Source: DATJKD01 sp963728295 | GTDB taxonomy: Bacteria; Pseudomonadota; Gammaproteobacteria; Steroidobacterales; Steroidobacteraceae | Reading direction: 5' to 3' | NCBI GenBank assembly: GCA_963728295.1 | Contig: CAVSKB010000004.1 | Coordinates: 124,001 to 188,000 of the forward strand | Length of the DNA: 64,000 nucleotides | Shown: piece by piece, positions 50,578 through 60,364 of the stretch | Layout: each line of letters begins with the position of its first letter | Numbering within the stretch: position 1 is the stretch's first letter | The notes under the pieces: generated by a model | The model's input: the letters and a program-made list of their open reading frames with translations, nothing else | The model's database searches: none | What the model was told of the DNA's origin: nothing | Position numbers and translations under genes: made by a program

Positions 50578-51008
50578 CGCGGGGGAAGCGACGCGAGCCA
50601 GGCTTCGGCCTCCGGCACCGTCGCAAACACGCGGACATGCACGCCTCTATTGACAGCCACCGTCTCTACGAAATCGAGCAGCGAGGAATCGTGTTCGGGG
50701 TTCGTGTCGACGTAGGCAATCTGCTGGACGACCGACCGCGCGCTCGCGCTGCCCTCGGAGACGATCTCGAACGCCTCCACCATCCCCAGGCTGGGGCCGC
50801 TCAGGTGTTCCTCGAGCAGCACGCGCGAGCGGCCATGCTGCGCACAGGCGGCGAGCACGTCGCTGAGAATCCGGCGAACGTTTGCGACCGTGTTCTCGCC
50901 TCTCACCGAGATGTACAGGTACCCGGCACGAGGCTCGAGCTCGCAGCGGTATTCCGCAGCCGGCGTCGGCTCGTCGCTCGTCGGCTCATTCCGCAGGTCG
51001 GTGGTCAT
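50574..51008 (-). CDS. SpoIIAA/STAS-like hypothetical protein
   Basis: 144 residues. Starts at ATG 51008 (MTTDLRNEPTSDEPTPAAEY) and has a pattern of alternating strands and helices (YLYISVRGENTVANVRRILS, RVLLEEHLSGPSLGMVEAFE, VQQIAYVDTNPEHDSS, VHVRVFATVPEAEAWLASL) resembling SpoIIAA-like STAS folds. No phosphorylatable Ser is assignable. It appears fused to LysR in an uncorrected reading, which is an artefact of a frame break in that gene. Overlaps the ABM gene by ATGA. Confidence 0.6.
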   Translation of the reverse strand: MTTDLRNEPTSDEPTPAAEYRCELEPRAGYLYISVRGENTVANVRRILSDVLAACAQHGRSRVLLEEHLSGPSLGMVEAFEIVSEGSASARSVVQQIAYVDTNPEHDSSLLDFVETVAVNRGVHVRVFATVPEAEAWLASLPPR

Positions 51009-51097
51009 AGCTGAACACGCGCGAAAGCTTCCATGGCCCCTCCGGCACTCGCCTGGGCGGACCGTAGGCCTATGGTGAACGAGGCCGCCGCAGCACG

Positions 51098-52184
51098 CTA
51101 CGCCGCCGCGGCATCTTCGTCGAGTGCGCTTTCTGCATCCGCCGCGACGGGGCGCGGCAGTTCGACAAGTCCGGCATCGGCGCCGTTCTCCTCGAACGCC
51201 GTCGCGGGTAGAGCCGTTTCGTAGCACTTCCGGTTCGGGCACAGCACTTCCATGTAGTCGGCGTCGAAGTTGAGCCGCTGCACGAGGAAGTCGACGAACG
51301 AGCGCACCTTGGGCGATTTCGCGTGTCCGCGCGGAAACACCGCGTTGAAGTCGGGCGCAGGACCGGTCCAGCCCGCAAGCACCCGCTGCACGAGGCCATG
51401 CTCCGCGTGGTGCTTGACCATCAGGTCCGCGGCCAGCATCAGCCCGTCGCCGGTGAGCAGTGCGGGCTGCAGCGCGGCCGGGATCGTTGGCGACCATCAC
51501 CGGCTCGATCGGAAACTCGCCCGTCCGTTCGCCGTCGCTCAGCGTCCATGCGTAGCTGCTGCCGTTACGACGATACCCGTTCCCGTTGTCGCGACGGTAC
51601 TTCTCGATAACGAGCGCCCGGTGATGCTGCAGATCCTCCGGCCGTAGCGGCTCGCCGTGACGCGCGAGGTACGCGGGACTCGCGTAGATCTGCGTGCGGA
51701 ACACGGCCAGCCGGCGCGCGACCAGATTGGAATCCGGCAGGTTGCCGATGCGCAGCGCGACGTCGATCTCCTTGTCGATCAGGTCGAGCGACTCGTTGGA
51801 GAGGACCATGTCGACGCGCACCTCCGGATGCAGGGCACGGTACTCGCCGAGCAGCGGCGCGATCCAGGTGACGCCGAGCGAATACGGCGTGGTGATACGC
51901 AGCCAGCCGCGCGGGCCGCCCTGCAGCTCGCTCACCGCGTGCTCTGCTTCGTCGAGCTCACGAGCGATGCGCTGCGAATGCTCGAAGTACACGTTCCCCG
52001 CTTCGGTGAGTCCGAGCTTGCGCGTCGTGCGATGCAGCAGTTGCGCGCCGAGCCGCGTTTCGAGGTCCTGGACCTTGCGGCTGACGGTGGTCTTGGGCAG
52101 CCGCAGCGCCCGCGCTGCGGAGATGAAACTGCCGTGCTCGACCACCTTGGCGAAAACCAGCGTGTCGTTGAGGTCCCGGGCCAT
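51098..52184 (-). CDS. LysR-type transcriptional regulator (one frame break)
   Basis: Start ATG 52184 (MARDLNDTLVFAKVVEHGSF) after a GGAG Shine-Dalgarno sequence. The winged helix-turn-helix reads SFISAARALRLPKTTVSRKV and QDLETRLGAQLLHRTTRKLG; the effector domain begins with WLRITTPYSLGVTWIAPLLG. The frame breaks near 51488 inside the effector domain, after VMVANDP; the rest (MLAADLMVKHHAEHGLVQ, NAVFPRGHAKSPKVRSFVDF) is in another frame, ending at 51098. About 360 residues. It is divergent from the SDR-RND operon, as MexT is close to mexEF-oprN, so it is the likely regulator. Confidence 0.82.
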
Positions 52185-52376
52185 GTCTGCTCCCTGCTCG
52201 GTCGATTGGCCCGAGGTTGGGACAATTATTTCCAAAAATACCGGCTAATCAAGTCGGCTCGTCGCCCGTATCGTTCGCCCCGTGGCAAAGCCGATTACAT
52301 CCATGACGCGCCGTTATCCGAAAGTCCAGCAGATTCAGCCGCCGGCAGGCGGCCACCGGGCTGATATCGGTGACCA

Positions 52377-52411
52377 TCCCACCCGTGGGAGTAAAAATCC
52401 CGCCAATGGGA
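52377..52411. promoter_or_regulatory. Two dyads between LysR gene and SDR-RND operon
   Basis: TCCCA-CCCG-TGGGA at 52377-52390 and TCCC-GCCAAT-GGGA at 52398-52411 are centred 21 bp apart, about two helical turns, with an A-rich spacer (GTAAAAA). Such paired dyads are typical of sites for a dimer-of-dimers regulator such as LysR. The second dyad overlaps the candidate start ATG 52406 of the SDR gene. LysR T-N11-A motifs are not exact. Tentative. Confidence 0.4.
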
Positions 52412-53245
52412 CAATCCGGTCGACGGTTGTGGTCCTGGGCGCGACCAGCGCCGTCGGGCAGGGGCGGTGCGGGCCGCCCTCTCCTCCGGCCGGCGGGTGG
52501 TGGCGGTCGGCGGCGACCGCGCTCAGCTCGCGGCGCTACTGGCACCGCATCGCGGCGGCGCCGAGCTGACGACCCGCCTGGCGGCGATCGCGAACGACGC
52601 GGACGCCGTGCGGCTCGCCGCCTCGCTGCGCCGCGACGACCGGCCACTCGAGGCCGTCATCGATGCGATGCCTGCGGGTGCCGGCCGCGGCCGCTTGATC
52701 GACCAGCCGACCGACGTACTGCGCGAGACCCTCGCAGCAGATCTGCTCCCGCACCTCGCGGCAGCGCGCCACTTGATCCCGCTGCTCGCCGAGACGAAGC
52801 GCGGCGGCAGCTATGTGCTGATCGGCGGGCCGGGAAGCGAAGCGGCCTGGCTGACTATGGCTGCCGCTCGGTCGCGGCCGCGGCGCTTCGCATGCTGGCG
52901 AACGTGCTGCACGACGAAGCGCAGTCGCTCGACGTGCGCGTGCAGATGCTGCTCGTCGAGACACCGCTGCGTGGCGAGACCTGTGCCGCCAGTCAGTGCC
53001 CGCAATGGCCGAGCGGCGACGCCGTCGGCAAACAGGCGCTGCGACTGATCGATCGCGAGGTCGCGACGAAGCCCGCGCGCCCGGTCGTGCGCTTTGCACG
53101 GCCCGCCGTGGACGACGTCGGTGGCGTCGAATCCGCGGCCGCCGGGACGACTACCAGACAGTCACTGTTTCCGGACGTGCCTACGTTCCTGAAGACCCTG
53201 ATCTCCGATGACCGCAATGAGGTATTTCCAGATGACACCCCGTAG
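52406..53245 (+). CDS. SDR-like NAD(P)-binding protein, first gene of the RND operon (frame breaks)
   Basis: Rossmann-type protein of roughly 280 residues, heavily frame-broken: near 52424, near 52455 (a run of five G read as four) and near 52857. Pieces: VVVLGATSAVGQG, then MRAALSSGRRVVAVGGDRAQ, IDAMPAGAGRG, HLIPLLAETKRGGSYVLIGG, and SVAAAALRMLANVLHDEAQS, DVPTFLKTLISDD. The catalytic Ser/Tyr/Lys are not clearly visible, so it may be an atypical member. Start is ambiguous (ATG 52406 with a frame break, or GTG 52429). It lies between LysR and the efflux genes and overlaps the next start; perhaps it acts on the pump's inducer, like MexS. Confidence 0.55.
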   Translation: MGQSGRRLWSWARPAPSGRGGAGRPLLRPAGGGGRRRPRSARGATGTASRRRRADDPPGGDRERRGRRAARRLAAPRRPATRGRHRCDACGCRPRPLDRPADRRTARDPRSRSAPAPRGSAPLDPAARRDEARRQLCADRRAGKRSGLADYGCRSVAAAALRMLANVLHDEAQSLDVRVQMLLVETPLRGETCAASQCPQWPSGDAVGKQALRLIDREVATKPARPVVRFARPAVDDVGGVESAAAGTTTRQSLFPDVPTFLKTLISDDRNEVFPDDTP

Positions 53246-54435
53246 ATCCTTCACCCGCCTTGGAATTGCGCTCGCCGTCGTGGCTCTGGCCAGCGGCATC
53301 GTAGTCGGCTTCGGAGAGAGTCTCGGCAGCGAGAAGTCGGCGCCCGCGGCAAACATGCCGCCGCCGCCCGAAGTGAGCGTCGCCAGGTCGTGTCGCGAGA
53401 CGTGCGGCAGTGGGACGAGTTCACCGGCCGCGTCACCGCCGTCGAGACCGTCGAGCTGCGGCCGCGCGTCAGCGGCTACGTCGAGCGAGTCGCCTACGAG
53501 GAAGGCCAGGAGGTGCGCAAGGGCGACCTGCTGTTCGTGATCGACCAGCGCCGTATCGCGCGGCGCTCGACAGTGCGCAGGCCGAACCTCGGAACGCGCC
53601 CGCAGCGAGGCGAAGCTCGCGCGGCCAGCAGGACTGGGCGCGCGCAGACGCTGATCGACGCCAAGGCGATCTCGCGCGAGGAGTTCGACATCCCGCAAGG
53701 CGGCGGCCACGCGCAGGGCAACGCCGGCCGTGCGCGCCGCCGAGGCCGCGCGTCGACCGCGCGCGGCTCGATCTGCAGTTCACCGAGGTGCGTGCGCCGA
53801 TCGACGGCCGCGCCGGCCGCGCGCTGGTCACCGACGGCAACCTCGCGCAGGCCGACGCGACGCTGCTGACCACGCTGGTCTCGCTGGACCCGATGTACGT
53901 CTACTTCGAGAGCGACGAGCAGACCTACCTGCGCTACGACGAGCTGGCCCGCAAGGGCGAGCGCGACGACGTCGCGCAACCCGGTGCGCATCGGCCTCGC
54001 GAACGAAGACGGCTATCCGCACGACGGGCACGCGTCGACTTCATCGACAACCAGGTCGATCCGCGCACCGGCACCATCCGCGCGCGCGCCGTGGTGCCGA
54101 ATCCCGATCGCGTGTTCACGCCGGGCCTGTTCGCGCGCGTGCAGCTGGAAGGCAGCGGCGAGTTCAACGCGCTGCTGATCGACGACAAGGCCGTGCTCAC
54201 CGACCAGGACCGCAAGTACGTCTACGTGCTCGGCGCCGGACAACACGGCCGCGCGCAAGGACATCGAGCTCGGCCGCATGGTCGACGGCCTGCGCGTCGT
54301 GACCGCGGGCCTCGACGCCGACCGACAAGGTGATCGTGCACGGCGTGCAGAAGGTGTTCTTCGCCGGCATGCCGGTTGCGCCGCAGGCGATCGCGATGGG
54401 TGCGGAGCCGCCGGCGAACGGTCGCGACGAAGTGA
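53232..54435 (+). CDS. RND efflux periplasmic adaptor, MexE type (about 11 frame breaks)
   Basis: Membrane-fusion protein linking the RND pump to the outer-membrane channel. Recognisable parts, in changing frames: signal/anchor GIALAVVALASGIVVGFGES, VSRDVRQWDEFTGRVTAVE, VELRPRVSGYVERVAYEEGQ (lipoyl-type domain), LVTDGNLAQADATLLTTLV, VYFESDEQTYLRYDELARKG, RIGLANEDGYPHDG, VDFIDNQVDPRTGTIRARAV and VLTDQDRKYVYVL. The pattern fits MexE/OqxA. Around eleven shifts lie between 53373 and 54430. The stop is not in the same frame as the rest; TGA 54433 follows a probable inserted G, ending VATK. Confidence 0.7.
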
Positions 54436-54515
54436 ACGGTGCGACGAGCCCCTCTCCGACCTCGCCCTGCGAACGCGGGCGAGCGAGCAGGCGCCTGTCC
54501 GACAGGGATACACAC

Positions 54516-57500
54516 ATGGACTTCTCCAAAGTTCTTCATCGACCGGCCGATCTTCGCCGCGGTGCTGTCGATCGTGATCTTCGCCGCCGGCCTGATCGCG
54601 ATCCCGCTGCTGCCGATCAGCGAATACCCGGAAGTGGTGCCGCCGTCGGTGGTGGTGCGCACGGTGTATCCGGGCGCCAACCCGAAGGTGATCGCCGAAA
54701 CCGTGGCCACGCCGCTGGAGGAAGCGATCAACGGCGTCGAGGACATGATGTACCTCAAGTCGGTCGCCGGTTCCGACGGCGTGCTGCAGATGACCGTCAC
54801 CTTCCGTCCCGGCACCGATGCCGACGACGCGGCGGTGCGCGTGCAGAACCGCGTCAGCCCAGGCGCTGGCGCGGCTGCCCGAGGACGTGCGCCGGCAGGG
54901 CGTGACCACGCAGAAGCAGTCGCCGGTGTTCCTGATGGTCGTGCACCTGGTCTCGACCGGACGGCAAGTACGACACGCTGTACCTGCGCAACTACATGCG
55001 CCTGCACGTGAAGGACGAGCTGGCGCGCATGCCGGGCGTCGGCGATGCGCAGATCTTCGGCGGCGGCGACTACGCGATGCGCATCTGGCTGGACCCGGAC
55101 AAGGTCGCCTCGCGCGGCCTGACCGCCGGCGACGTGGTGCGCGCCGATGCGCGAGCAGAACATCCAGGTCTCGGCCGGCCAGCTCGGCGCCGAGCCGATG
55201 CCCAACGGCAGCGACTTCCTCACGCCTGATCAACGCCAGGGCCGCCTGCGCACGACCGAGGAGTTCGGCGACATCGTGCTCAAGAGCGGCGACGACGGCG
55301 AGATCGTGCGCCTGGCCGACGTCGCGCGCGCTCGAGCTGGCCGCCGGCGACTACACGCTTGCGCTCGCGCCTGGACGGCAAGGAACGCGGCCGCCATCGG
55401 CATCTTCCAGGCGCCGGGCGCCAATGCGCTGCGAGATCCGCGACGCGGTGATCGCGCAAGATGGACGAGCTGGCCAAGCGCTTCCCGCCGGGCGTCGAAT
55501 ACCGCAGTCGATCTACGACACCACCATCTTCGTGCGCGATTCGATCAAGGCGGTGGTGACCACGCTGCTGGAAGCGGTGCTGCTGGTGGTGCTGGTGGTG
55601 ATCCTGTTCCTGCAGACCTGGCGCGCCTCGATCATCCCGCTGATCGCCGTGCCGGTGTCGATCGTCGGCACGTTCGCCGCGCTGTACCTGCTCGGCTTCT
55701 CGATCAACACGCTGACGCTGTTCGGGCTGGTGCTGGCGATCGGCATCGTCGTCGACGACGCGATCGTGGTGGTGGAGAACGTCGAGCGCAACATCGAGGA
55801 AGGCCGCAGCGCCGCTGGCGGCGGCGCACCAGGCGATGAAGGAGGTGTCCGGGCCGATCATCGCGATCGCGCTGGTGCTGTGCGCGGTGTTCGTGCCGAT
55901 GGCCTTCCTGTCGGGCGTCACCGGCCAGTTCTACAAGCAGTTCGCGGTGACCATCGCCATCTCGACGGTGATCTCGGCGATCAACTCGCTGACGCTGTCG
56001 CCGGCGCTGGCGGCGCGAGCTGCTGCAAGGCCGCACGACGCGCCGAAGGACGCGCTGTCGCGCGTGATCGAGCGCGCTGTTCGGCTGGGTGTTCCGTCCG
56101 TTCAACCGCTTCTTCAAGCGCAACTCGGAGCGCTACCAGGGCGCGGTGTCGCGCATGCTGGGCCGTCGCGGCCGCGGTGTTCGCCGTGTACGCCGTGCTG
56201 CTGGTGGCGACCGGCCTGGTGTTCCAGTGGGTGCCGCGCGGCTTCATCCCGATCCAGGACAAGCTGTACCTGATCGCCGGCGTGAAGCTGCCCGAAGGCG
56301 CTTCGATCGAGCGCACCGATGCGGCGCTGAAGAAGGTCGCCGAGATCGCGATGAGCATCGAGGGCGTCGCGAACGAGGTCGCGTTCCCGGGCCTGAACCC
56401 GCTGCAGTTCACCAATACGCCCGAACAGCGGCGTGGTGTTCTTCCCGCTCAAGCCCTTCGACCAGCGTCACAACAGCGCCGAGGAGATCAACGCCGAGAT
56501 CAACGCAGAAGATCGCCGGCATCCAGGAAGGCTTCGCCTTCTCGCTGCATGCCGCCGCCGATCCAGGGCCTGGGCAACGGCTCGGGCTACTCGCTGTTCA
56601 TCGAGGACCGCGCCAACCTCGGCTACGGCGCGCTGCAGAACGCCGTGCAGGCGCCTTCCAGGGCGCGGCCTCGCAGACGCCGGGCATGGGCTTTCCGATC
56701 AGCAGCTACCAGGCCAACGTGCCGCAGCTCGACGCCGAAGTCGATCGCGTCAAGGCCAAGGCGCAGGGCGTGCCGCTGACGGAGTTGTTCGACACGCTGC
56801 AGACCTACCTGGGCTCGGCCTACGTCAACGACTTCAACCTGTTCGGCCGCACCTGGCAGGTGATCGCGCAGGCCGACGGTCCGTTCCGCGACAGCGTCGA
56901 GGACATCGCCAACCTGCGCACGCGCAACGATCGCGGCGAGATGGTGCCGATCGGCTCGATGGTGACGATCAAGCGAGACCTACGGCCCCGACCCGGTGCT
57001 GCGCTTCAACGGCTATCCGGCCGCCGACCTGCTCGGCGAAGCCGACCCGCGCGTGATGTCCTCGGCGCAGGCGATGGCCAAGGTCGGCGAGATCGCGGCG
57101 CAGGTGCTGCCCAACGGCATGGGCTTCGACTGGAGCGACCTGAGCTACCAGGAGGCCACGCAGGGCAAGGCGGCGCTGGTCGTGTTCCCGCTCGCGGTCC
57201 TGCTCGCCTTCCTGGTGCTCGCCGCGCTGTACGAAAGCTGGACGCTGCCGCTGGCGGTGATCCTGATCGTGCCGATGTGCATGCTCTCGGCGCTGCTCGG
57301 CGTCAAGCTCACCGGCGGCGACAACAACGTCTTCGTGCAGGTCGGCCTGGTGGTGCTGATGGGCCTGGCCTGCAAGAACGCGATCCTGATCGTCGAGTTC
57401 GCCCGCGAGCTGGAAATGCAGGGCAAGGGCATCGTCGAAGCCGCGCTGGAAGCCTGCCGCCTGCGCCTGCGCCCGATCGTGATGACCTCGATCGCCTTCA

Positions 57501-57709
57501 TCGCCGGCACCGTGCCGCTGGTGCTCTCGCACGGCGCCGGCGCGGAAGTGCGCTCGGTCACCGGCATCACCGTGTTCGCCGGCATGCTGGGCGTGACGCT
57601 GTTCGGCCTGTTCCTGACCCCGGTGTTCTACGTCGCGCTGCGCAAGCTCGTGACTCGCCGCACGCGCGTCGTGCAGCCCTCGCTGCCCCTGGAGATGTCC
57701 CATGCCTGA
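54516..57709 (+). CDS. RND multidrug efflux transporter, MexF type (about 20 frame breaks)
   Basis: Inner-membrane proton-driven RND pump of the HAE1 family, about 1,060 residues after correction. Start MDFSK, FFIDRPIFAAVLSIVIFAAG; the porter domain has AIPLLPISEYPEVVPPSVVV, MPGVGDAQIFGGGDYAMRIW; the transmembrane region has GLVLAIGIVVDDAIVVVENV (relay Asp pair) and VSGPIIAIALVLCAVFVPMA, ending with QVGLVVLMGLACKNAILIVE and MTSIAFIAGTVPLVLSHGAG. The motifs and order fit MexF/OqxB. Frame advances by +1 about twenty times between 54530 and 56985, then runs clean to 57709. Conservation stays high across breaks, so assembly error is likely, although the gene cannot be translated as given. Confidence 0.78.
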
Positions 57710-59175
57710 GTTCCGTACCCTGCGCACCCTGACGCTTGCCGTCGTGACAGCGGTGCTCACCGCGTGCGCCGTCGGCCCGGACTACGTGCGTCCGGAGGTA
57801 CCCGTCCCGGGGCGTTTCGCCCGCGATGCTGCGGCCGTCGACGGCGATGTCGCGGCGGTCGTCGTGGTGACCCCGGATCCGGATGCAGAATTCTGGGCCG
57901 GCTTCGACGACCCGGTGCTGACCCGGTTGGTCGACGCGGCGCTCCTCGCCAACCACGATCTGCGCATCGCGCTCGCCCGGTACGACGGCGCGAATGCGTT
58001 GCTGCGCGAGGCCGGCTTCGACCGGTTCCCTACCGTCACGGCAACGGCCGGAGCCAGTGACGGGCGCTCGAGCGCCGACCAGTTGCCAGACGCCACGCGC
58101 GATGAGCGCGACGCCGAAAGCTACGACGCCGCGGTCGTCGCGGCCTGGGAACTCGACCTGTTCGGCCGGATCCGCCGCAACGTCGAGGCGCAGCGCGCCG
58201 ATACCCGCGCCAGCGCTTCCGACCTCGCTGCGCTGCAGGTCATCATCGCGGGCGAGGTGGCGCGCAGTTACCTCGACCTGCGCGGCCTGCAGGAGCGGCT
58301 GCGTGTCGCGCGCGAGAATGCCGACAACCAGCGCGAAACGCTGCGCCTGGTTGATGCGCGCTTGTCGGCGGGCCGTGGCACGGAGTTCGACACCTCGCGC
58401 GCCCGCGCGCAGCTCGAATCGACGCTGGCGCGCGTTCCCGCGCTCGCGGCGGCCGTTGCGGTCACGCAGCACCGCCTCGCCGTGCTGACCGGCAACGCAC
58501 CGGGGGCGTTGATTTCCGAACTCGACGCGCCCGCGCCGCTGCCGGCGCTCCCCGCCCGGCTCGATCCGGGCACGCCCGGGGAATTGCTGCGCCGGCGGCC
58601 CGACGTGATTGCGGCCGAGGAGCGCCTGCATGCGGCGACCGCGCGGATCGGGGTGGCGACAGCGGACCTGTTTCCGCGCTTCACGCTCTCGGGGTTGATC
58701 GGGACGCAGGCCATCGACAGCAGCGCCCTGTTCGAGCGCGACGCCGAGACGAGGCTCGTCGCGCTGGGCGTCGACTGGTCGTTCCTGGACGTCGGCCGGG
58801 TGCGCGCGCGAATTGCCGCGGCCGACGCCAACGCGTCCGGCGCGCTGGCGGGTTACGAACAGGCCGTCCTGCTGGCGCTCGAGGACACCGAGAACGCGCT
58901 CGTGCGTCTTCGGGCACGCGCGCGTCGAGGATCAGCATCTGGAGCGTGCCGCCACGGACAGCGCCCGGGCCGCGCAACTCGCGCGGGTGCGATTCGACGC
59001 CGGCGCGGCCGACCTGCTCGACGTGCTGGACGCCGAGCGCAGCCAGCTCCAGGCGCAGGACGCATTCGCCGACGGCCGCACACGCACCGCGACGGCGCTG
59101 GTCGGACTCTACCGCGCGCTGGCGGGCGGCTGGCCGACGCGGACACCGGAACGCGAGCAGGTGAGCGTGCGGTGA
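57702..59175 (+). CDS. RND outer-membrane channel lipoprotein, OprN/NodT type (one frame break)
   Basis: Outer-membrane factor, about 490 residues. It starts MPEFRTLRTLTLAVVTAVL, with a lipobox TACAVGPDYVRP, then FWAGFDDPVLTRLVDAALLA, VVAAWELDLFGRIRRNVEAQ and LLRRRPDVIAAEERLHAATA typical of TolC/OprM-like lipoproteins. The frame breaks near 58920; the C-terminus (VEDQHLERAATDSARAAQLA, then VRFDAGAADLLDVLDAERSQ) continues in another frame to 59175. The ATG overlaps the pump gene by 8 bp. The break lies in a CG-repeat (GCACGCGCGCGTC), an error-prone place. Confidence 0.82.
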
Positions 59176-59804
59176 AGAGCGCGGCACTCATCGCCGTCGT
59201 CTGGCTTGCGGCCGCAACGGCCGAGGCCGACGATCGACGCTGGCAGCCCGACGCCATCTTCTCTCAGGTTGGCGCCGGAGATGCGACCGATGCGTGGTCG
59301 GTCGGCGGACAGTGGCACTGGCGACGCGGCTGGCCGGTGCGCGAGTCGCTCGTGCTGCGCGGCCGATGGGAGTTTGCGTTTGGACGCTGGCGCGCGGATC
59401 TGGACGAAGGCGGCGATCAGACCTGGGTCTCACAGCTGAGCGTGGTCCCGACGCTTCGGCTTTCGAAGCCGAGCGGGGGAGGCTGGTACGCCGAGCTCGG
59501 CTCCGGGCCGAGCCTGGTGATGCCGGTGTTTCACAGCCGCGACCGCGAGTTCTCGACGGAGTTCAACTTCCAGAGTCACCTCGCCGTGGGTTACGTCCTC
59601 GGCGAGCGCGGTGAGCACGACTTCGGTCTGCGCATCGAACACTTCTCCAACGCCGGGATCCGTGACCCGAATCCAGGAATGAACTTCGGTTCGCTGCGCT
59701 ACACGTATCGCTTTGGCGCCGGAGGCGAGCGGCTTCGGTTCGCGGGCAGGGGAGAACGGGCCGTCGATCCCACGCACGCGCCCAACAATTTCCCCGAGAG
59801 TTGA
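59172..59804 (+). CDS. pagL: PagL-like lipid A 3-O-deacylase
   Basis: Outer-membrane beta-barrel hydrolase that removes the 3-O acyl chain from lipid A. 210 residues from GTG 59172, overlapping the OMF stop (GTGA): signal peptide KSAALIAVVWLAAATAEA, then aromatic beta-strands (WSVGGQWHWRRGWPVRESLV and GRWEFAFGRWRADLDEGGDQ). The catalytic region RIEHFSNAGIRDPNPGMNFG carries the PagL His and Ser in HxSNAG, and the C-terminus SLRYTYRFG is a barrel end. It was apparently fused to the OMF only because of the indel at 58920. Linkage to an efflux operon is unusual; coupling implies co-expression. Confidence 0.82.
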   Translation: MKSAALIAVVWLAAATAEADDRRWQPDAIFSQVGAGDATDAWSVGGQWHWRRGWPVRESLVLRGRWEFAFGRWRADLDEGGDQTWVSQLSVVPTLRLSKPSGGGWYAELGSGPSLVMPVFHSRDREFSTEFNFQSHLAVGYVLGERGEHDFGLRIEHFSNAGIRDPNPGMNFGSLRYTYRFGAGGERLRFAGRGERAVDPTHAPNNFPES

Positions 59805-59828
59805 TGCAAAGCCTTCGCTTTGCAATCA
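59802..59828. terminator. Bidirectional hairpin between pagL and the cyclotransferase gene
   Basis: TGCAAAGC (59805-59812), loop CTTC, GCTTTGCA (59817-59824): an 8-bp perfect stem that can be extended by TGA/TCA pairing with one bulge. It begins at the pagL stop and lies between two convergent genes. It lacks a proper T-run in either direction, so terminator function is plausible but not certain. Confidence 0.45.
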
Positions 59829-59835
59829 GGGCATC

Positions 59836-60261
59836 TCAATCGACATCGGTGGCAATGCTGGTCACGTACTCCGGTGGAAACCCAAGCCGGCTCAGCACGT
59901 CGCGCAGGCGCGCAGCGTAGTTCGCGTTGCCTTCGCCTGGACCCGGCGCAATGGCGAGGTTGTAGCACGTCGCAGTCAGCCGCGACCCGTCGAAGGTGCG
60001 GACCGCGATCGGTTCCGCCTGGTAGGCCTCGAGCCCCGGTTGTGAATAGAGCCGATCGAGCTCGGCTCGCGTCAGCGCGTAAACCATGCCATAAGCCCGC
60101 GCCGCTTCGTCCGGGACCAGGGTGGCGCGCTGGCCGATACGAAGCCCGAATCCGTCCGCAATCGCGCGCCTCGGCACTGCCGCCGCTATCCCCTGAGCAG
60201 CGAGCACTTGCTCGTCCATGAATAAGCCGTAGAAGAAAACGTCGATGCGTTCGTCGCCCAC
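59836..60261 (-). CDS. Gamma-glutamylcyclotransferase-like protein
   Basis: 141 residues of the AIG2/GGCT-like fold. It starts with GTG 60261 (VGDERIDVFFYGLFMDEQVL), where the N-terminal YGxxM substrate loop is FFYGLFMDE; the rest reads AIADGFGLRIGQRATLVPDE, GMVYALTRAELDRLYSQPGL and PEYVTSIATDVD. A conserved acidic residue for catalysis may be in ALTRAELD or LYSQPGLEAY; not certain. The fold is reasonable, the substrate is not. The upstream frame extends but has no family similarity. Confidence 0.65.
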   Translation of the reverse strand: MGDERIDVFFYGLFMDEQVLAAQGIAAAVPRRAIADGFGLRIGQRATLVPDEAARAYGMVYALTRAELDRLYSQPGLEAYQAEPIAVRTFDGSRLTATCYNLAIAPGPGEGNANYAARLRDVLSRLGFPPEYVTSIATDVD

Positions 60262-60364
60262 GGTGCGTGCTTCCCTATCTCGCGGCCAGACACCTGGTAC
60301 ACGCGGCACTCTCCCCGCTATGGCATCAAGCGTACACCGGACGCGGCGCGGTGGATGCGGCTGT

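Noticed and set aside
50574..52235. Apparent LysR-STAS-like fusion
   Set aside because: The LysR effector domain is finished in another frame at 51098; the STAS-like gene has its own ATG at 51008.
53232..57709. Programmed ribosomal frameshifting in the RND genes
   Set aside because: Around 30 shifts, with no recurrent slippery sequence, cannot be programmed; assembly error is much more likely.
57702..59804. Apparent OMF-PagL fusion of 700 residues
   Set aside because: Caused by the indel near 58920 in a CG repeat; the true OMF end is at 59175 and the PagL GTG overlaps it.
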